A stretch of 64,000 bases of DNA from Hydrogenophaga sp. IBVHS1 (lineage in GTDB: Bacteria > Pseudomonadota > Gammaproteobacteria > Burkholderiales > Burkholderiaceae_C), in NCBI RefSeq assembly GCF_002127265.1, contig NZ_NFUU01000002.1:124001-188000 (forward strand), written 5' to 3'. Numbering within the stretch: position 1 is the stretch's first letter; each line of letters begins with the position of its first letter. A program made the translations under genes and the position numbers. The notes beneath the pieces were generated by a model, which was given only the letters and a program-made list of their open reading frames with translations, did not search any database and was not told where the DNA came from. This document shows positions 35,862-47,238 of the stretch, one piece after another.

Positions 35862-37127
35862 TCAGCGGCGGGCCGGGCCTGGCACAGGGCGTGCGGCGCG
35901 TTCCAGTTGGTGTTGCAGCTGGTCCAGCGTGGCGTGCACGCGGTTCGCGAGCGCGCTGTGCACCGGCGTGGGTCGGTTCTGCAGCAGGTGCCGCTCGGGG
36001 TCCTGCAGCGCTTGCACGTCGAGCGCGACGCCGTGGCGCGCCAGCATGGGCGCCAGCTCTTGCTGGCGCGCCAGCAGCATGCGCCGCGTCTCCTGGTAGG
36101 CGTGCTCGGCGATCTCGCGGCGCTGGCGGTAGCTGAAGGTGTTCGCGAAGAACAGGGTGGCGTCGCGCTGGTCGGGTTCGAGCAACAGAATGTCGCTGCC
36201 CGGGTAGGCGCGTTCGTAGTGCTTGAGACCCAGCGCCAGGCGCGAGTGGATCATGGAGCGGAAGGTCTGGCTCATGACCGCCGGAAAACCGCCATCGACC
36301 AGCGACGGAATGCGCCGGCCATCGCGCAGGCTCGGGCTGGTGTGAAACGGCACCAGCGGGTTCAGGCACAGAAGCAGTTCGGCTCCATCGTCCAGGGCCA
36401 CCGTGGCGTGCAGCGTTTTCTTGAGTGCGCCGTCCACATAGTGCTGGCCTCGGATCTCCACCGGCGGGAAAAGACCGGGCAATGCCGCGCTGGCCTGAAT
36501 GGCGCGCGAGATCGGCACGTGGTCCCAACCGGGACGGCCGAAGGGCGCGGCCTCGCCGGTGTCGAGCTGCGTGGCCACCAGGGTGAGGCGGGTGCGCAGC
36601 TCGCGAAAATCGTTGGTGCGCCCGGGCTGGCTGAACAGGCGCTCGATCTGTCGATGAATGCCCTCGTTGTCCAGCACACCGGTGGGCAGTGCCGCGCCCA
36701 TGCGCTCGAAGGCGTTGGTGAAGGTTTTGCCTTTCACCGCCCAGTCCCAGGTGGCATCGCGCAGCAAGCCGGGCAGGCGGCGCAGCCGCGAGCCAAATTC
36801 ACCCCAGGCTGGTTTGAGCAACCAAGAAGGATCGAAGTTGTCTTCGCTCGGGCGGTCTTCAATGAAGGCTTCGCACAGCTGGCGCGGCCGGATGCCATTG
36901 GCCAGGCCCGCGGCAATGAAGCCACCCGCGGACACGCCGACATAGTGGTCGCAATCGTTGAGGTCGAGGCCGACCAGACCGTCGTCGAGCGCGCACAGCG
37001 CGCCGATTTCGTAGATCGCACCGAGAGGCCCGCCGCCCGCCAGCGCGAGCGCAATGCGGGGGCGGCCCGTTTTCCGTGCGCGTGGGCTGGAAGCGGCCTT
37101 GCGGCCCGAGGATCGGGACATGGTCAT
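35862..37127 (-). CDS. Patatin-like phospholipase
   Basis: A 421-residue patatin-fold acyl hydrolase with a Ser-Asp dyad. The oxyanion motif is LALAGGGPLGAIYEIGALCAL, the nucleophile GVSAGG (Gly-x-Ser-x-Gly) and the Asp in YVDGALKK. It has no signal peptide; the basic N-terminus (MSRSSGRKAASSPRARKTGRP) may bind membranes or lipid bodies. Unlike the second patatin at 51500-53782 it has no outer-membrane barrel. It could act on storage lipid given the phasin and reductase genes next to it; this is inference. Two in-frame ATGs, 37127 and 37121, are equally possible. Confidence 0.88.
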   Translation of the reverse strand: MTMSRSSGRKAASSPRARKTGRPRIALALAGGGPLGAIYEIGALCALDDGLVGLDLNDCDHYVGVSAGGFIAAGLANGIRPRQLCEAFIEDRPSEDNFDPSWLLKPAWGEFGSRLRRLPGLLRDATWDWAVKGKTFTNAFERMGAALPTGVLDNEGIHRQIERLFSQPGRTNDFRELRTRLTLVATQLDTGEAAPFGRPGWDHVPISRAIQASAALPGLFPPVEIRGQHYVDGALKKTLHATVALDDGAELLLCLNPLVPFHTSPSLRDGRRIPSLVDGGFPAVMSQTFRSMIHSRLALGLKHYERAYPGSDILLLEPDQRDATLFFANTFSYRQRREIAEHAYQETRRMLLARQQELAPMLARHGVALDVQALQDPERHLLQNRPTPVHSALANRVHATLDQLQHQLERAARPVPGPARR

Positions 37128-37158
37128 GCGATCGAGTGTAGACGGCGGAGGTCTGAAA

Positions 37159-37179
37159 ACATGCTGCGTTGCAGCATGT
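37159..37179. promoter_or_regulatory. Inverted repeat upstream of the patatin-tetR operon
   Basis: ACATGCTGC-GTT-GCAGCATGT is a perfect 9-3-9 inverted repeat, 32 bases before the patatin start. It has the size and symmetry of a TetR operator and may be bound by the TetR protein encoded by the next gene. It lies between the phasin terminator and the patatin gene, so it is not needed as a terminator. Confidence 0.6.
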
Positions 37180-37190
37180 GGAGCGGGCGC

Positions 37191-37220
37191 AAAAAAGGGG
37201 CGTCAAGCGCCCCTTTTTTT
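37191..37220 (-). terminator. Terminator after the phasin gene
   Basis: The stem GGGGCG/CGCCCC with a 5-base loop is flanked by six A on one side and seven T on the other. On the minus strand it is a good rho-independent terminator 26 bases after the phasin stop. It could also work in the plus direction, but no plus-strand gene ends here. Confidence 0.9.
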
Positions 37221-37245
37221 CATGCCTGCCAGGGCTTGATTCCGG

Positions 37246-37779
37246 TCACGCAGCCTTGGTGCTGCGGCTGGTCTTGCGCGCGGCCTTCGCGGGCGCCTTC
37301 TTCGCCGGTGCGGCCTTGCGGGGCGCGCTCTTGGCGGGCGCTTTGGTGCTGCCCTTGGTGCTCAGGCGTTGCACGTGCTGGTTGAGCGCGTCGATGCGCT
37401 CGATCAGTGCTTCCACATCGCGCGCGGACGGCACGCCCAGCTTGTTCAGCGCCTTGGCCACGCGCTCTTCAAAGATGTTCTCCAGCTTGTCCCACTGGCC
37501 AGCGGCCTTGGACGAAATGTCGGTGGCCATGCTGGTGACGCGGCTGGTGGCTTCGGAAATGCGCTCTTCGGCCACGGCCTGGGTCTTGCGCTGGATCGAC
37601 ATGCCTTCCTTGACCAGCGACTCGAATGCCTTGCCGCCTTCTTCCTGGGCCTTGGAGAATGCGCCCAGGCCGGCCAGCCAGATCTGTTGTGCGGAGTCCT
37701 TGATGGCGCCCGAGAGGGGCGAGCCGGATGCGGAAGAAGAGGTGCTGCTACTGCCGGATTTCTGGATTTTCTTGACCAT
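37246..37779 (-). CDS. Phasin family, PHA granule-associated protein
   Basis: A 177-residue protein of the polyhydroxyalkanoate granule-associated type. The N-terminal part, after a Ser-rich stretch, is the phasin helix QQIWLAGLGAFSKAQEEGGKAFESLV, continuing as heptad-like helices to about residue 125. The C-terminal 50 residues are Lys/Ala/Pro repeats (AKSAPRKAAPAKKAPAKAARK), the histone-like tail seen in PhaF/PhaM-type phasins, which bind DNA and attach granules to the nucleoid. The ATG at 37779 starts the typical MVKKIQ and is preceded by AGGAG; the earlier in-frame start at 37824 is less likely. It is transcribed alone and ends in a strong terminator. Confidence 0.9.
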   Translation of the reverse strand: MVKKIQKSGSSSTSSSASGSPLSGAIKDSAQQIWLAGLGAFSKAQEEGGKAFESLVKEGMSIQRKTQAVAEERISEATSRVTSMATDISSKAAGQWDKLENIFEERVAKALNKLGVPSARDVEALIERIDALNQHVQRLSTKGSTKAPAKSAPRKAAPAKKAPAKAARKTSRSTKAA

Positions 37780-38004
37780 GGAGGCTCCTGAGAGGGGACG
37801 GGTGAAGGGGAGTGGCAGTGCCACGGCGTTCGGGCACTGTACGGCCCGTGTTGTGCGCCTGTGTAGGGGCGCGCGACTAAACGATCTCGTTGTGGGTCTC
37901 GCCTCACGCGGGTTTTTGCGGAAGGCAGCGCTGGGCTCATGGTGAAGAATGGCGGGCTGTTGTCAGCCTTTCGTTCAGAACCTTCAACGCTCAGGAGATC
38001 CCCC

Positions 38005-39990
38005 ATGCATTATTTCGTCACCGGTGCCACCGGCTTCATTGGCAAGCGGCTCGTGGGCAAGCTGCTGCAGCGCAAGGGGGCGGTGGTGCACTTCCTGATC
38101 CGCAGGGAAAGCGAAGGCAAGGTGGCGGCGTTGCGCGAGTACTGGGGCGTGAGCGCGGCGCGAGCGGTACCGGTGTTCGGTGACCTCACCAGCAAGAAGC
38201 TGGGTGTGTCGGCCGAGGACACGAAAGCACTCAAGGGGCAGATCGATCATTTCCACCACCTCGCGGCCGTCTATGACCTGGAGGCCGACGAGGAAAGCCA
38301 GATCGCGGTGAATGTGGACGGCACGCGCAACACGGTGGAGTTCGCCAAAGCCATCGGTGCGGGCCACTTCCACCATGTCTCCTCCATCGCTGCGGCGGGC
38401 CTCTACGAAGGCGTGTTCCGCGAAGACATGTTTGACGAGGCCGAGAACTACGAGCACCCGTACTTCATGACCAAGCACGAGAGCGAAAAGATCGTGCGCG
38501 AGGAATGCAAGGTGCCCTGGAGCGTGTACCGGCCGGCTGCCGTGGTTGGCGATTCGGCCACCGGCGAGATGGACAAGATCGACGGGCCTTACTACTTCTT
38601 CAAGCTGATCCAGCGCATGCGCCAGATCCTGCCGCCGTGGATGCCGAGTGTGGGCCTGGAGGGTGGCCGCATCAACATCGTGCCGGTCGATTTCGTGGTC
38701 GATTCGCTGGACCACATCAGCCACCAGAAGCGCAGCAGCGGCGCCTGCTTCCACCTGGTCGACCCCATGGGCTACCGCGTGGGCGACGTGCTCGACATCC
38801 TCAGCAAGGCAGCCCACGCGCCCAAGATGAACCTCTTCGTCAACGCTGCGCTGATGGGCTTCATTCCGAAGAGCGTGAAAAAGGGTCTGATGGCGCTCGC
38901 ACCGGTGCGTCGCGTCTACAAGGCCATCATGCAGGACCTCGGGCTGCCCGAGGACATGATGACCTTCGTCAACTACCCCACGCGCTTCGACTGCCGTGAG
39001 ACGCTGGCCGCACTCAAGGGCAGCGGCATCGCCTGCCCGAATTTCAAGGATTACGCCTGGCGCCTGTGGGACTACTGGGAGCGACACCTCGACCCCGACC
39101 TGCACATTGATCGCAGCCTGAAGGGCACTGTAGCGGGCAAGGTGGTGCTCGTCACTGGTGGCAGCTCGGGCATTGGCCTGGCGGCAGCGCACAAGTTCGC
39201 GGAGGCGGGGGCCATCACCCTCATCTGCGGTCGCGACCAGGACAAGCTCGACGAAGCCTGCAAGGAGGCGAAGGAGAAGGGCTACCAGTTCATCGCTTAT
39301 CCGGCCGACATCGCCGACATGGCCGATGCCGACCGCTTCGTTCAGGTGCTGATCCAGAACCACGGCGGTGTCGATTTCCTTATCAACAACGCGGGCCGCT
39401 CGATCCGCCGCGCCATTGAAGGCAGCTACGACCGCTTCCACGATTTCGAGCGCACCATGCAGCTCAACTACTTCGGTTGCCTGCGTGTGACCATGGGCTT
39501 GCTGCCCGGCATGGTGGCCAAGCGCAAGGGCCATGTGGTGAACATCAGCTCCATCGGCGTGCTGACAAACGCACCGCGATTCTCGGCCTACGTGGCCAGC
39601 AAGGCGGCGCTCGACGCGTGGACGCGATGTGCCAGCAGTGAGTTTGCCGACCAGGGCATCAGCTTCACCACCATCAACATGCCGCTGGTGCGCACGCCCA
39701 TGATCGCGCCCACCAAGATCTACCAGAACGTGCCCACGCTCGCGCCCGAGGAGGCCGCCGACATGATTGCGCAGGCCTGCATCTTCAAGCCCGTGCGCAT
39801 CGCCACCCGCCTGGGTGTGACGGGCCAGATGATGCACGCCATGGTGCCGCGCGTGGCGCAGATCGTGATGAACACCAGCTTCCGCATGTTCCCCGACTCT
39901 TCGGCGGCCAAGGGCGAGAAGGGCGCCAAGCCACAGTTGTCGGCCGAAGCGGTGGCGATGCAGCAGATGATGCGGGGCATTCACTTCTGA
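38005..39990 (+). CDS. Fatty acyl-CoA reductase, Marinobacter type (two reductase domains)
   Basis: A 661-residue two-domain protein. The N-terminal domain is an extended SDR that begins YFVTGATGFIGKRLVGKL and contains HFHHVSSIAAAGL, DGPYYFFKLIQRMRQ and INIVPVDFVVDSLDHI. The second domain is a classical SDR from about residue 378 (KVVLVTGGSSGIGLA, active-site YVASK). This order, the WDYWERHLDPDL linker and the length agree with the alcohol-forming fatty acyl-CoA/aldehyde reductase of Marinobacter (Maqu_2220), as I remember that sequence. It would turn acyl-CoA into fatty alcohol with NADPH, the partner substrate for WS/DGAT. The ATG at 38005 has CAGGAG upstream. It is annotated in relatives simply as SDR protein. 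Confidence 0.88.
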   Translation: MHYFVTGATGFIGKRLVGKLLQRKGAVVHFLIRRESEGKVAALREYWGVSAARAVPVFGDLTSKKLGVSAEDTKALKGQIDHFHHLAAVYDLEADEESQIAVNVDGTRNTVEFAKAIGAGHFHHVSSIAAAGLYEGVFREDMFDEAENYEHPYFMTKHESEKIVREECKVPWSVYRPAAVVGDSATGEMDKIDGPYYFFKLIQRMRQILPPWMPSVGLEGGRINIVPVDFVVDSLDHISHQKRSSGACFHLVDPMGYRVGDVLDILSKAAHAPKMNLFVNAALMGFIPKSVKKGLMALAPVRRVYKAIMQDLGLPEDMMTFVNYPTRFDCRETLAALKGSGIACPNFKDYAWRLWDYWERHLDPDLHIDRSLKGTVAGKVVLVTGGSSGIGLAAAHKFAEAGAITLICGRDQDKLDEACKEAKEKGYQFIAYPADIADMADADRFVQVLIQNHGGVDFLINNAGRSIRRAIEGSYDRFHDFERTMQLNYFGCLRVTMGLLPGMVAKRKGHVVNISSIGVLTNAPRFSAYVASKAALDAWTRCASSEFADQGISFTTINMPLVRTPMIAPTKIYQNVPTLAPEEAADMIAQACIFKPVRIATRLGVTGQMMHAMVPRVAQIVMNTSFRMFPDSSAAKGEKGAKPQLSAEAVAMQQMMRGIHF

Positions 39991-40011
39991 CGGGTGGCGG
40001 GCGCGGGCGCC

Positions 40012-40017
40012 TAGAAT
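40012..40017 (+). promoter_or_regulatory. Possible -10 element of the argB promoter
   Basis: TAGAAT lies 30 bases before the argB start in a GC-rich stretch. A CTGACG about 19 bases upstream could act as a weak -35. The element is at a sensible distance from the ATG at 40048. This is pattern matching only. Confidence 0.4.
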
Positions 40018-40047
40018 TTCCCTTTTGCCCGCTTCGCAGGAACCCGC

Positions 40048-40947
40048 ATGACCACGCCCGCCGACATCACCTCCATTCCGCCACGCGACAAGGCCGAGAT
40101 CCTTGCGCAGGCGTTGCCGTACATCCGCAAGTACCACGGCAAGACCATGGTCATCAAGTACGGCGGCAACGCCATGACCGACCCCGCTCTGCAGCAGGAC
40201 TTTGCCGAAGACGTGGTGCTGCTCAAGCTGGTCGGCATCAATCCGGTGGTGGTGCACGGTGGCGGCCCGCAGATCGAGACGCTGCTCAAGCGGCTGGGCA
40301 AGCAGGGCCAGTTCATTCAGGGCATGCGCGTGACCGACCCTGAAACCATGGAGGTGGTGGAGTGGGTGCTGGCCGGCGAGGTGCAGCAGGACATCGTGGG
40401 CCTGATCAACCAGGCCGGTGGCAAGGCGGTGGGCCTCACCGGGCGCGATGGCGCCATGATCCGCGCGCGCAAACTGCGCATGACCGATCAGAAGGACCCC
40501 AAGCTGGAACACGATGTGGGGCAGGTGGGTGACATCGTGAGCATCGACCCCGCGGTGGTGAAGGCCCTGCAGGACGACCAGTTCATCCCGGTGGTCAGCC
40601 CGATCGGATTCGGTGAACAGAACGAGAGCTACAACATCAACGCCGACGTGGTGGCCGCCAAACTGGCCACCGTGTTGCAGGCCGAGAAGCTGCTCATGCT
40701 CACCAACATCCGGGGTGTGCTCGACAAGGACGGCCAGTTGCTCACCGAACTCACGCCGCGCCGCATCGACGAACTGGTGGAAGACGGCACCATCTCCGGC
40801 GGCATGATCCCCAAGATCGCGGGCGCGCTGGACGCGGCCAAGAGCGGCGTGAACGCGGTGCACATCATCGATGGTCGGGTACCCCATGCGCTGCTTCTGG
40901 AGGTTCTTGGCAATGAACCCTTCGGAACCATGATCCGTTCGCACTGA
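40048..40947 (+). CDS. argB: Acetylglutamate kinase
   Basis: The second enzyme of arginine synthesis, phosphorylating N-acetylglutamate. The 299-residue protein has the amino-acid-kinase fold: [11 protein letters not shown], then [19 protein letters not shown] with the catalytic region, and the C-terminal [19 protein letters not shown] block with [14 protein letters not shown]. Length is usual for betaproteobacteria. It is the first gene of a stretch leading to a two-component system and slmA, all on the plus strand. Confidence 0.96.
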   Translation: MTTPADITSIPPRDKAEILAQALPYIRKYHGKTMVIKYGGNAMTDPALQQDFAEDVVLLKLVGINPVVVHGGGPQIETLLKRLGKQGQFIQGMRVTDPETMEVVEWVLAGEVQQDIVGLINQAGGKAVGLTGRDGAMIRARKLRMTDQKDPKLEHDVGQVGDIVSIDPAVVKALQDDQFIPVVSPIGFGEQNESYNINADVVAAKLATVLQAEKLLMLTNIRGVLDKDGQLLTELTPRRIDELVEDGTISGGMIPKIAGALDAAKSGVNAVHIIDGRVPHALLLEVLGNEPFGTMIRSH

Positions 40948-40954
40948 CATGGCG

Positions 40955-41031
40955 ACCCCCACGCTCCACCGCTTCGCGGGTCGCTGCCCCCCATGGGGGC
41001 GCCTTTCGCCTTGGGGCGGCCTGGCGGCGAA
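40955..41031 (+). repeat. Dispersed GC-rich repeat (family 1, copy C)
   Basis: It starts CCCCCACGCTCCACCGCTTC, has the C-run/G-run centre GCCCCCCATGGGGGC and ends CTTGGGGCGGCCTGGCGG. It fills nearly the whole gap between argB and the response regulator gene. Its end is about 10 bases before the regulator's ATG, so the regulator's ribosome-binding site is made of repeat sequence or lies at its edge. Confidence 0.85.
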
Positions 41032-41040
41032 ACACTGACC

Positions 41041-41716
<676 letters not shown>

Positions 41717-41733
<17 letters not shown>

Positions 41734-43204
41734 AGCCGTCGCGCCGCGCGGCATGATCTGGGGACTGCAACGGCGCCTGCTGGTGCTGTTGTTGATCACC
41801 GTTGGCCTGATCGTTTCGGTCAGCGTCTTCTTTCACTACCAGAGCGCGGGCACCGCAGCCTTGCAGCAAGATCAGCGGCTGCTGAGGCTGGTGCCCTTGC
41901 TGGCGGATTCGGTGGTAGTGAGGAATCTGGGCGCCGATGGGAGTGTGGACCTGGACGAGCCGCTGCAGCGCGCGGCCGATCTGTTGAACTCCCCCGGGTT
42001 GTCCATGCTGCTCGCGCCGGCCGTGGCCGAGTTCCTGTCGGAGCGGCGTGGCTTTGCGGCGTTCGGTGTGTTCAACGATCTGGGCAGCCAGATGCTCGGC
42101 GAGCGCTGGCTGCCCACGGTGCTGCCCGCCACGCGCGACGCGGAGTTCCTCAGCGTGGTCGAGGCCGGTGTCACCTACCGCGTGGTGGCGCAGCGCGTCA
42201 CCACGGACGCAGGTGAACTCATCGTGATGCTCGCCGATGGTTCCGACGCTCGCCAGCAATGGTTCAGCAACGTGCTGCTGCGGGTGCTGCTGCCCAACCT
42301 CATCCTGTTCGCCGTGGCTGCTGCGGTGATTTCGTGGGGGGTCGCGCGGGCCCTGCAGCCGCTCATCGAACTCAAGCAGGCGGTGGAGAACCGCTCGCCG
42401 CGCGACCTCAACCCGATTGACGCCGCCGGCGTGCCGGCCGAAGTCCGGCCACTGGTGGTTTCTCTCAACCGGCTGTTTTTTCTGGTGAATGCGCAGACCG
42501 AGGCCCAGCGCCGCTTCGTGGCCGATGCCGCGCACCAGTTGCGCACGCCGCTGGCCGGCCTGCAGGCGCAGGTGGAAGCCTGGGCGCAGGCCGCGCGCAG
42601 CATGGACGGAGGCGACTTGCTCAGCCTGCGCGCCGGCCAGGTGCTGCGCCTGCGCGACGCCACGCGGCGCACCTCGCAACTCGCCAACCAGTTGCTCGCG
42701 CTCTCGCGCGCCGATGCGGTGAGCGCCGATGCGCAGCCCATGCAGCGCGTCGACCTGATGGCGCTGTGTGAAAACATGCTGGCCCTTTACCTCGATGCGG
42801 CGGCGGCCAAGCGAATCGACCTCGGGCTGGAGACCCGACCCGCGCAGACCCTGGGGCACGCGTGGTTGCTGCGCGAGATGTTGCTCAACCTGGTGGACAA
42901 CGCCATCAAGTACACCCCGCAGGGTGGCCGCATCACCTTGCGTTGTGGCCTGGACCAGGGGCTCACGGGGACGCAGGCCTGGCTGGAAGTGGAAGACGAC
43001 GGGCCGGGGATTCCGCCCGACGAGCGCTTGCGCGTGTTGCAGCGGTTCTACCGGGTGCCCGGCACGACCGGCGAGGGCAATGGCCTGGGCCTGGCCATTG
43101 CCGATGAGATTGCCCGCGCGCACAGCACCCATCTGCAACTCGATGCGGGTGCGCAAGGGTTCGGCCTGCGCGTGCGAGTGGCCTTTGAGGCGGTCACTTA
43201 CTGA
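41717..43204 (+). CDS. Sensor histidine kinase (QseC/TctE-like)
   Basis: A 495-residue kinase. The first membrane segment is at about 20-38 and the second at about 190-210, with a periplasmic region of some 150 residues between them. A HAMP-like region follows. The dimerisation domain has AAHQLRTPLAGLQ with the phosphoacceptor His. The N box LVDNAIKYTPQGG and G1 DDGPGIPP, G2 GEGNGLGLAIADEIA complete the catalytic domain. The ATG at 41717 overlaps the regulator gene; ATG 41753 is an alternative. The periplasmic region suggests sensing of an external ligand or metal, unknown which. Confidence 0.92.
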
Positions 43205-43327
43205 CCTCGCACGGGGCTGCCACGCTGATCGAAGTGCCCTGCAACCGTGTGCGAGAATCGCCGAACGGAAGACACACCAGGGCCGGGTACACGGTCCAGC
43301 AGCTCATCACGAACGGATCGATCACCC

Positions 43328-44020
43328 ATGACCTCCAACGTCCCTGAGTCCCCGTCCCCCGCCGATGATGCGGCGCAGGAGGCCGCCAACGCCATCGAGG
43401 CCGCGGCCCACCCGGACGGTGCCGGGCGCAAACGCCCCAAGCCCGGCGAACGCCGCGTGCAGATCCTGCAGGCCCTGGCCACCATGCTGGAACAACCCGG
43501 GGCCGAGCGCATCACCACCGCCGCCCTCGCGGCCCGGCTCGACGTGAGCGAGGCGGCGCTCTACCGCCACTTCGCCAGCAAGGCCCAGATGTTCGAGGGG
43601 CTCATCGATTTCATCGAGCAGTCGGTGTTCGGTCTGGTCAATCAGCTGGCCGATCGCGAGCCCGACGCCAACGCCCGCTCGCGCAAGCTCGTCACGCTGC
43701 TGCTGCAGTTCGGGGAAAAGAATCCCGGCATGGCGCGCGTGATGGTCGGCGACGCACTGGTGTTCGAAAACGATCGCCTGCAGCAACGCATGAACCTCTT
43801 CTTTGACAAGATCGAGTCCACCTTGCGCCAGAACCTGCGCGAGACCTCGGTGGTGGCCGGTGCGGCCACGCCCACGGTGGACGCACAGGCCGATGCCTCG
43901 GTGGTCACGTCTTTCTGTGTCGGGCGGCTGCAACGCTTTACGCGCAGTGGCTTCAAGCGCTCACCGTGCGAGAGCCTCGATCACAGCCTCAACCTGCTGC
44001 TTCCCGACGGCAGGCTCTGA
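43328..44020 (+). CDS. slmA: Nucleoid occlusion factor SlmA (TetR fold)
   Basis: A 230-residue TetR-fold protein that binds DNA at SlmA-binding sites and stops FtsZ ring assembly over the nucleoid. The helix-turn-helix with KPGERRVQILQALATMLEQP and LAARLDVSEAALYRHFASKAQMFEGLIDFIE is the SlmA signature. A 40-residue acidic and Ala-rich N-terminal extension precedes it. In many betaproteobacteria slmA follows argB closely; here a two-component system and repeat copy C lie between. The ATG at 43328 is chosen because upstream sequence has no family character. Confidence 0.88.
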   Translation: MTSNVPESPSPADDAAQEAANAIEAAAHPDGAGRKRPKPGERRVQILQALATMLEQPGAERITTAALAARLDVSEAALYRHFASKAQMFEGLIDFIEQSVFGLVNQLADREPDANARSRKLVTLLLQFGEKNPGMARVMVGDALVFENDRLQQRMNLFFDKIESTLRQNLRETSVVAGAATPTVDAQADASVVTSFCVGRLQRFTRSGFKRSPCESLDHSLNLLLPDGRL

Positions 44021-44118
44021 GTTCCCGTGGGCCGGGGCGTGATTTAGGGCGCAGCCCCTAAACAAACCTCCCCACAAACGCCTGCTGGTTTGCGCCAACC
44101 GGTGGTTTTGCGGTAAAA

Positions 44119-44148
44119 ATAGAACGACCGTTCGATTTATTCGAGCGG
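44119..44148. promoter_or_regulatory. Overlapping inverted repeats before the TetR gene of the fad block
   Basis: Two palindromes overlap here. One is ATAGAACGACCGTTCGAT (44119-44136, near-perfect). The other is CCGTTCGA-TTTAT-TCGAGCGG (44128-44148). They lie 38-67 bases before the TetR start, the right place for an autoregulatory operator. The core GAACGACCGTTCG recurs with changes upstream of the enoyl-CoA hydratase gene at 53819-53831. Confidence 0.65.
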
Positions 44149-44186
44149 TTTCTTCTTTTTGCCCCGATCCACCGAGGACCGAAACC

Positions 44187-44888
44187 ATGAGCGTCACCCC
44201 CATCGCCCGCCGAGTGCGTGCCGATGTCTCGGCCCAGAAGCCCTTGCAGAAGGGCCAGCAGACCAAGGCCGCCATCGTCGACGCCGCGCTCGGTCTGGCC
44301 ACGCAGATCGGCCTGGAAGGCCTGTCCATCGGCGCACTGGCCGAGGTCATGCAGATGAGCAAGTCCGGCGTGTTCGCCCATTTCGGCTCGCGCGAGGAAC
44401 TGCAGATTTCAGTGGTGCGCGAGTACCACACGCGCTTTGAAGAAGAGGTGTTCTACCCCGCGCTGGACACGCCGCGCGGCCTGCCCCGCCTGCGCAAGCT
44501 GTTCGACAACTGGATGAAGCGCACCTCGGTCGAGATCGACTCGGGCTGCATCTACATCAGCGGTGCGGTGGAATTCGACGACCGGCCCGGCCCGGTGCGC
44601 GATGCCCTGGCCAGCTCGGTGAACACCTGGCTCACGGCCATGCGCCGAGCCATCGAGATGGCCGTTCAGGAAAACCACCTCGATGCCGGCACCGACGCGG
44701 CGCAGATGGCTTTCGAGGTGCACGCGCTGATTCTGGCCCTGCACTACGAGGCGCGCTTCCTGCGCACGCCCGGCTCGGTGCAGCGCGCGCTCACGGCGTT
44801 CGAGGGCATCGTGCAACGCTACGGCGGCTTGCCACCTGCCGATGCGACGACCCGCAAATCCCCAGCCGCCGCACGCACGCAGCGCTGA
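44187..44888 (+). CDS. TetR/AcrR family regulator, putative fatty acid regulator
   Basis: A 233-residue TetR protein. The DNA-binding part has AALGLATQIGLEGLSIGALAEVM and SKSGVFAHFGSREELQISVV. The ligand domain carries LRKLFDNWMKRTSVEI and a cysteine-containing GCIYISGAVEFDD segment, which I have seen in TetR proteins of Burkholderiales beside acyl-CoA dehydrogenases. It starts the transcription unit leading to the beta-oxidation genes, 43 bases ahead of the acyl-CoA dehydrogenase. GAGGA lies before the ATG. The upstream palindromes suggest autoregulation, and an acyl-CoA ligand is likely but inferred. Confidence 0.85.
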   Translation: MSVTPIARRVRADVSAQKPLQKGQQTKAAIVDAALGLATQIGLEGLSIGALAEVMQMSKSGVFAHFGSREELQISVVREYHTRFEEEVFYPALDTPRGLPRLRKLFDNWMKRTSVEIDSGCIYISGAVEFDDRPGPVRDALASSVNTWLTAMRRAIEMAVQENHLDAGTDAAQMAFEVHALILALHYEARFLRTPGSVQRALTAFEGIVQRYGGLPPADATTRKSPAAARTQR

Positions 44889-44931
44889 TCCGTTTTTTCA
44901 GTTTTCACAAACCCAGCACAGGAGTTTCCCC

Positions 44932-46728
<1,797 letters not shown>

Positions 46729-46766
46729 ACACAGGTTTCGTTCCACAAAACCACCAGGAGACAGAC

Positions 46767-47207
46767 ATGATCAAGACCGCACTGACCGCCATGGCCCTTT
46801 CGATGGCTTCCCTGTCTGCGTTCGCGCAGATGTCGCCCGTGGGGGTCTGGAAGACCATCGACGACGACACCAAGAAGGAGAAGTCGCTGGTCCGGATCAC
46901 GGAGAACAACGGCGTCTACAGCGGGAAGATCGAGAAGTTTCTTGATCCGGACAGCAAGCCCGATGCGGTGTGCGACAAGTGCACCGACGAGCGCAAGGAC
47001 AAGCCCATTCTGGGCATGACCATCCTGCGCAACCTCAAGCAGAGCACCGGCGACAAGACCGTCTATGACGGCGGCGACATCGTCGATCCCAACAACGGCA
47101 AGGTCTACCGCAGCCGCCTCAAGCCGATCGAAGACGGCAAGAAGCTGGAAATGCGCGGCTACATCGGCCCGTTCTACCGAACCCAGGTCTGGCTGCGAGT
47201 CGAGTGA
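46767..47207 (+). CDS. DUF2147 family exported protein
   Basis: A 146-residue protein with a Sec signal peptide (cleavage near AFAQ, residue 20). The mature part matches DUF2147: SPVGVWKTIDDDT, the KIEKFLDPDSKPDAVCDKC segment with two Cys, and GDIVDPNNGKVYRSRLK. It is expected to be a small beta-barrel protein of the periplasm or surface. The Cys pair may bind metal or form a disulfide. It is embedded between beta-oxidation enzymes, but no role there is known. GGAG precedes the ATG. Confidence 0.88.
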   Translation: MIKTALTAMALSMASLSAFAQMSPVGVWKTIDDDTKKEKSLVRITENNGVYSGKIEKFLDPDSKPDAVCDKCTDERKDKPILGMTILRNLKQSTGDKTVYDGGDIVDPNNGKVYRSRLKPIEDGKKLEMRGYIGPFYRTQVWLRVE

Positions 47208-47238
47208 ACGTGCGCCTCATCCCTCTCATGGATATCCA

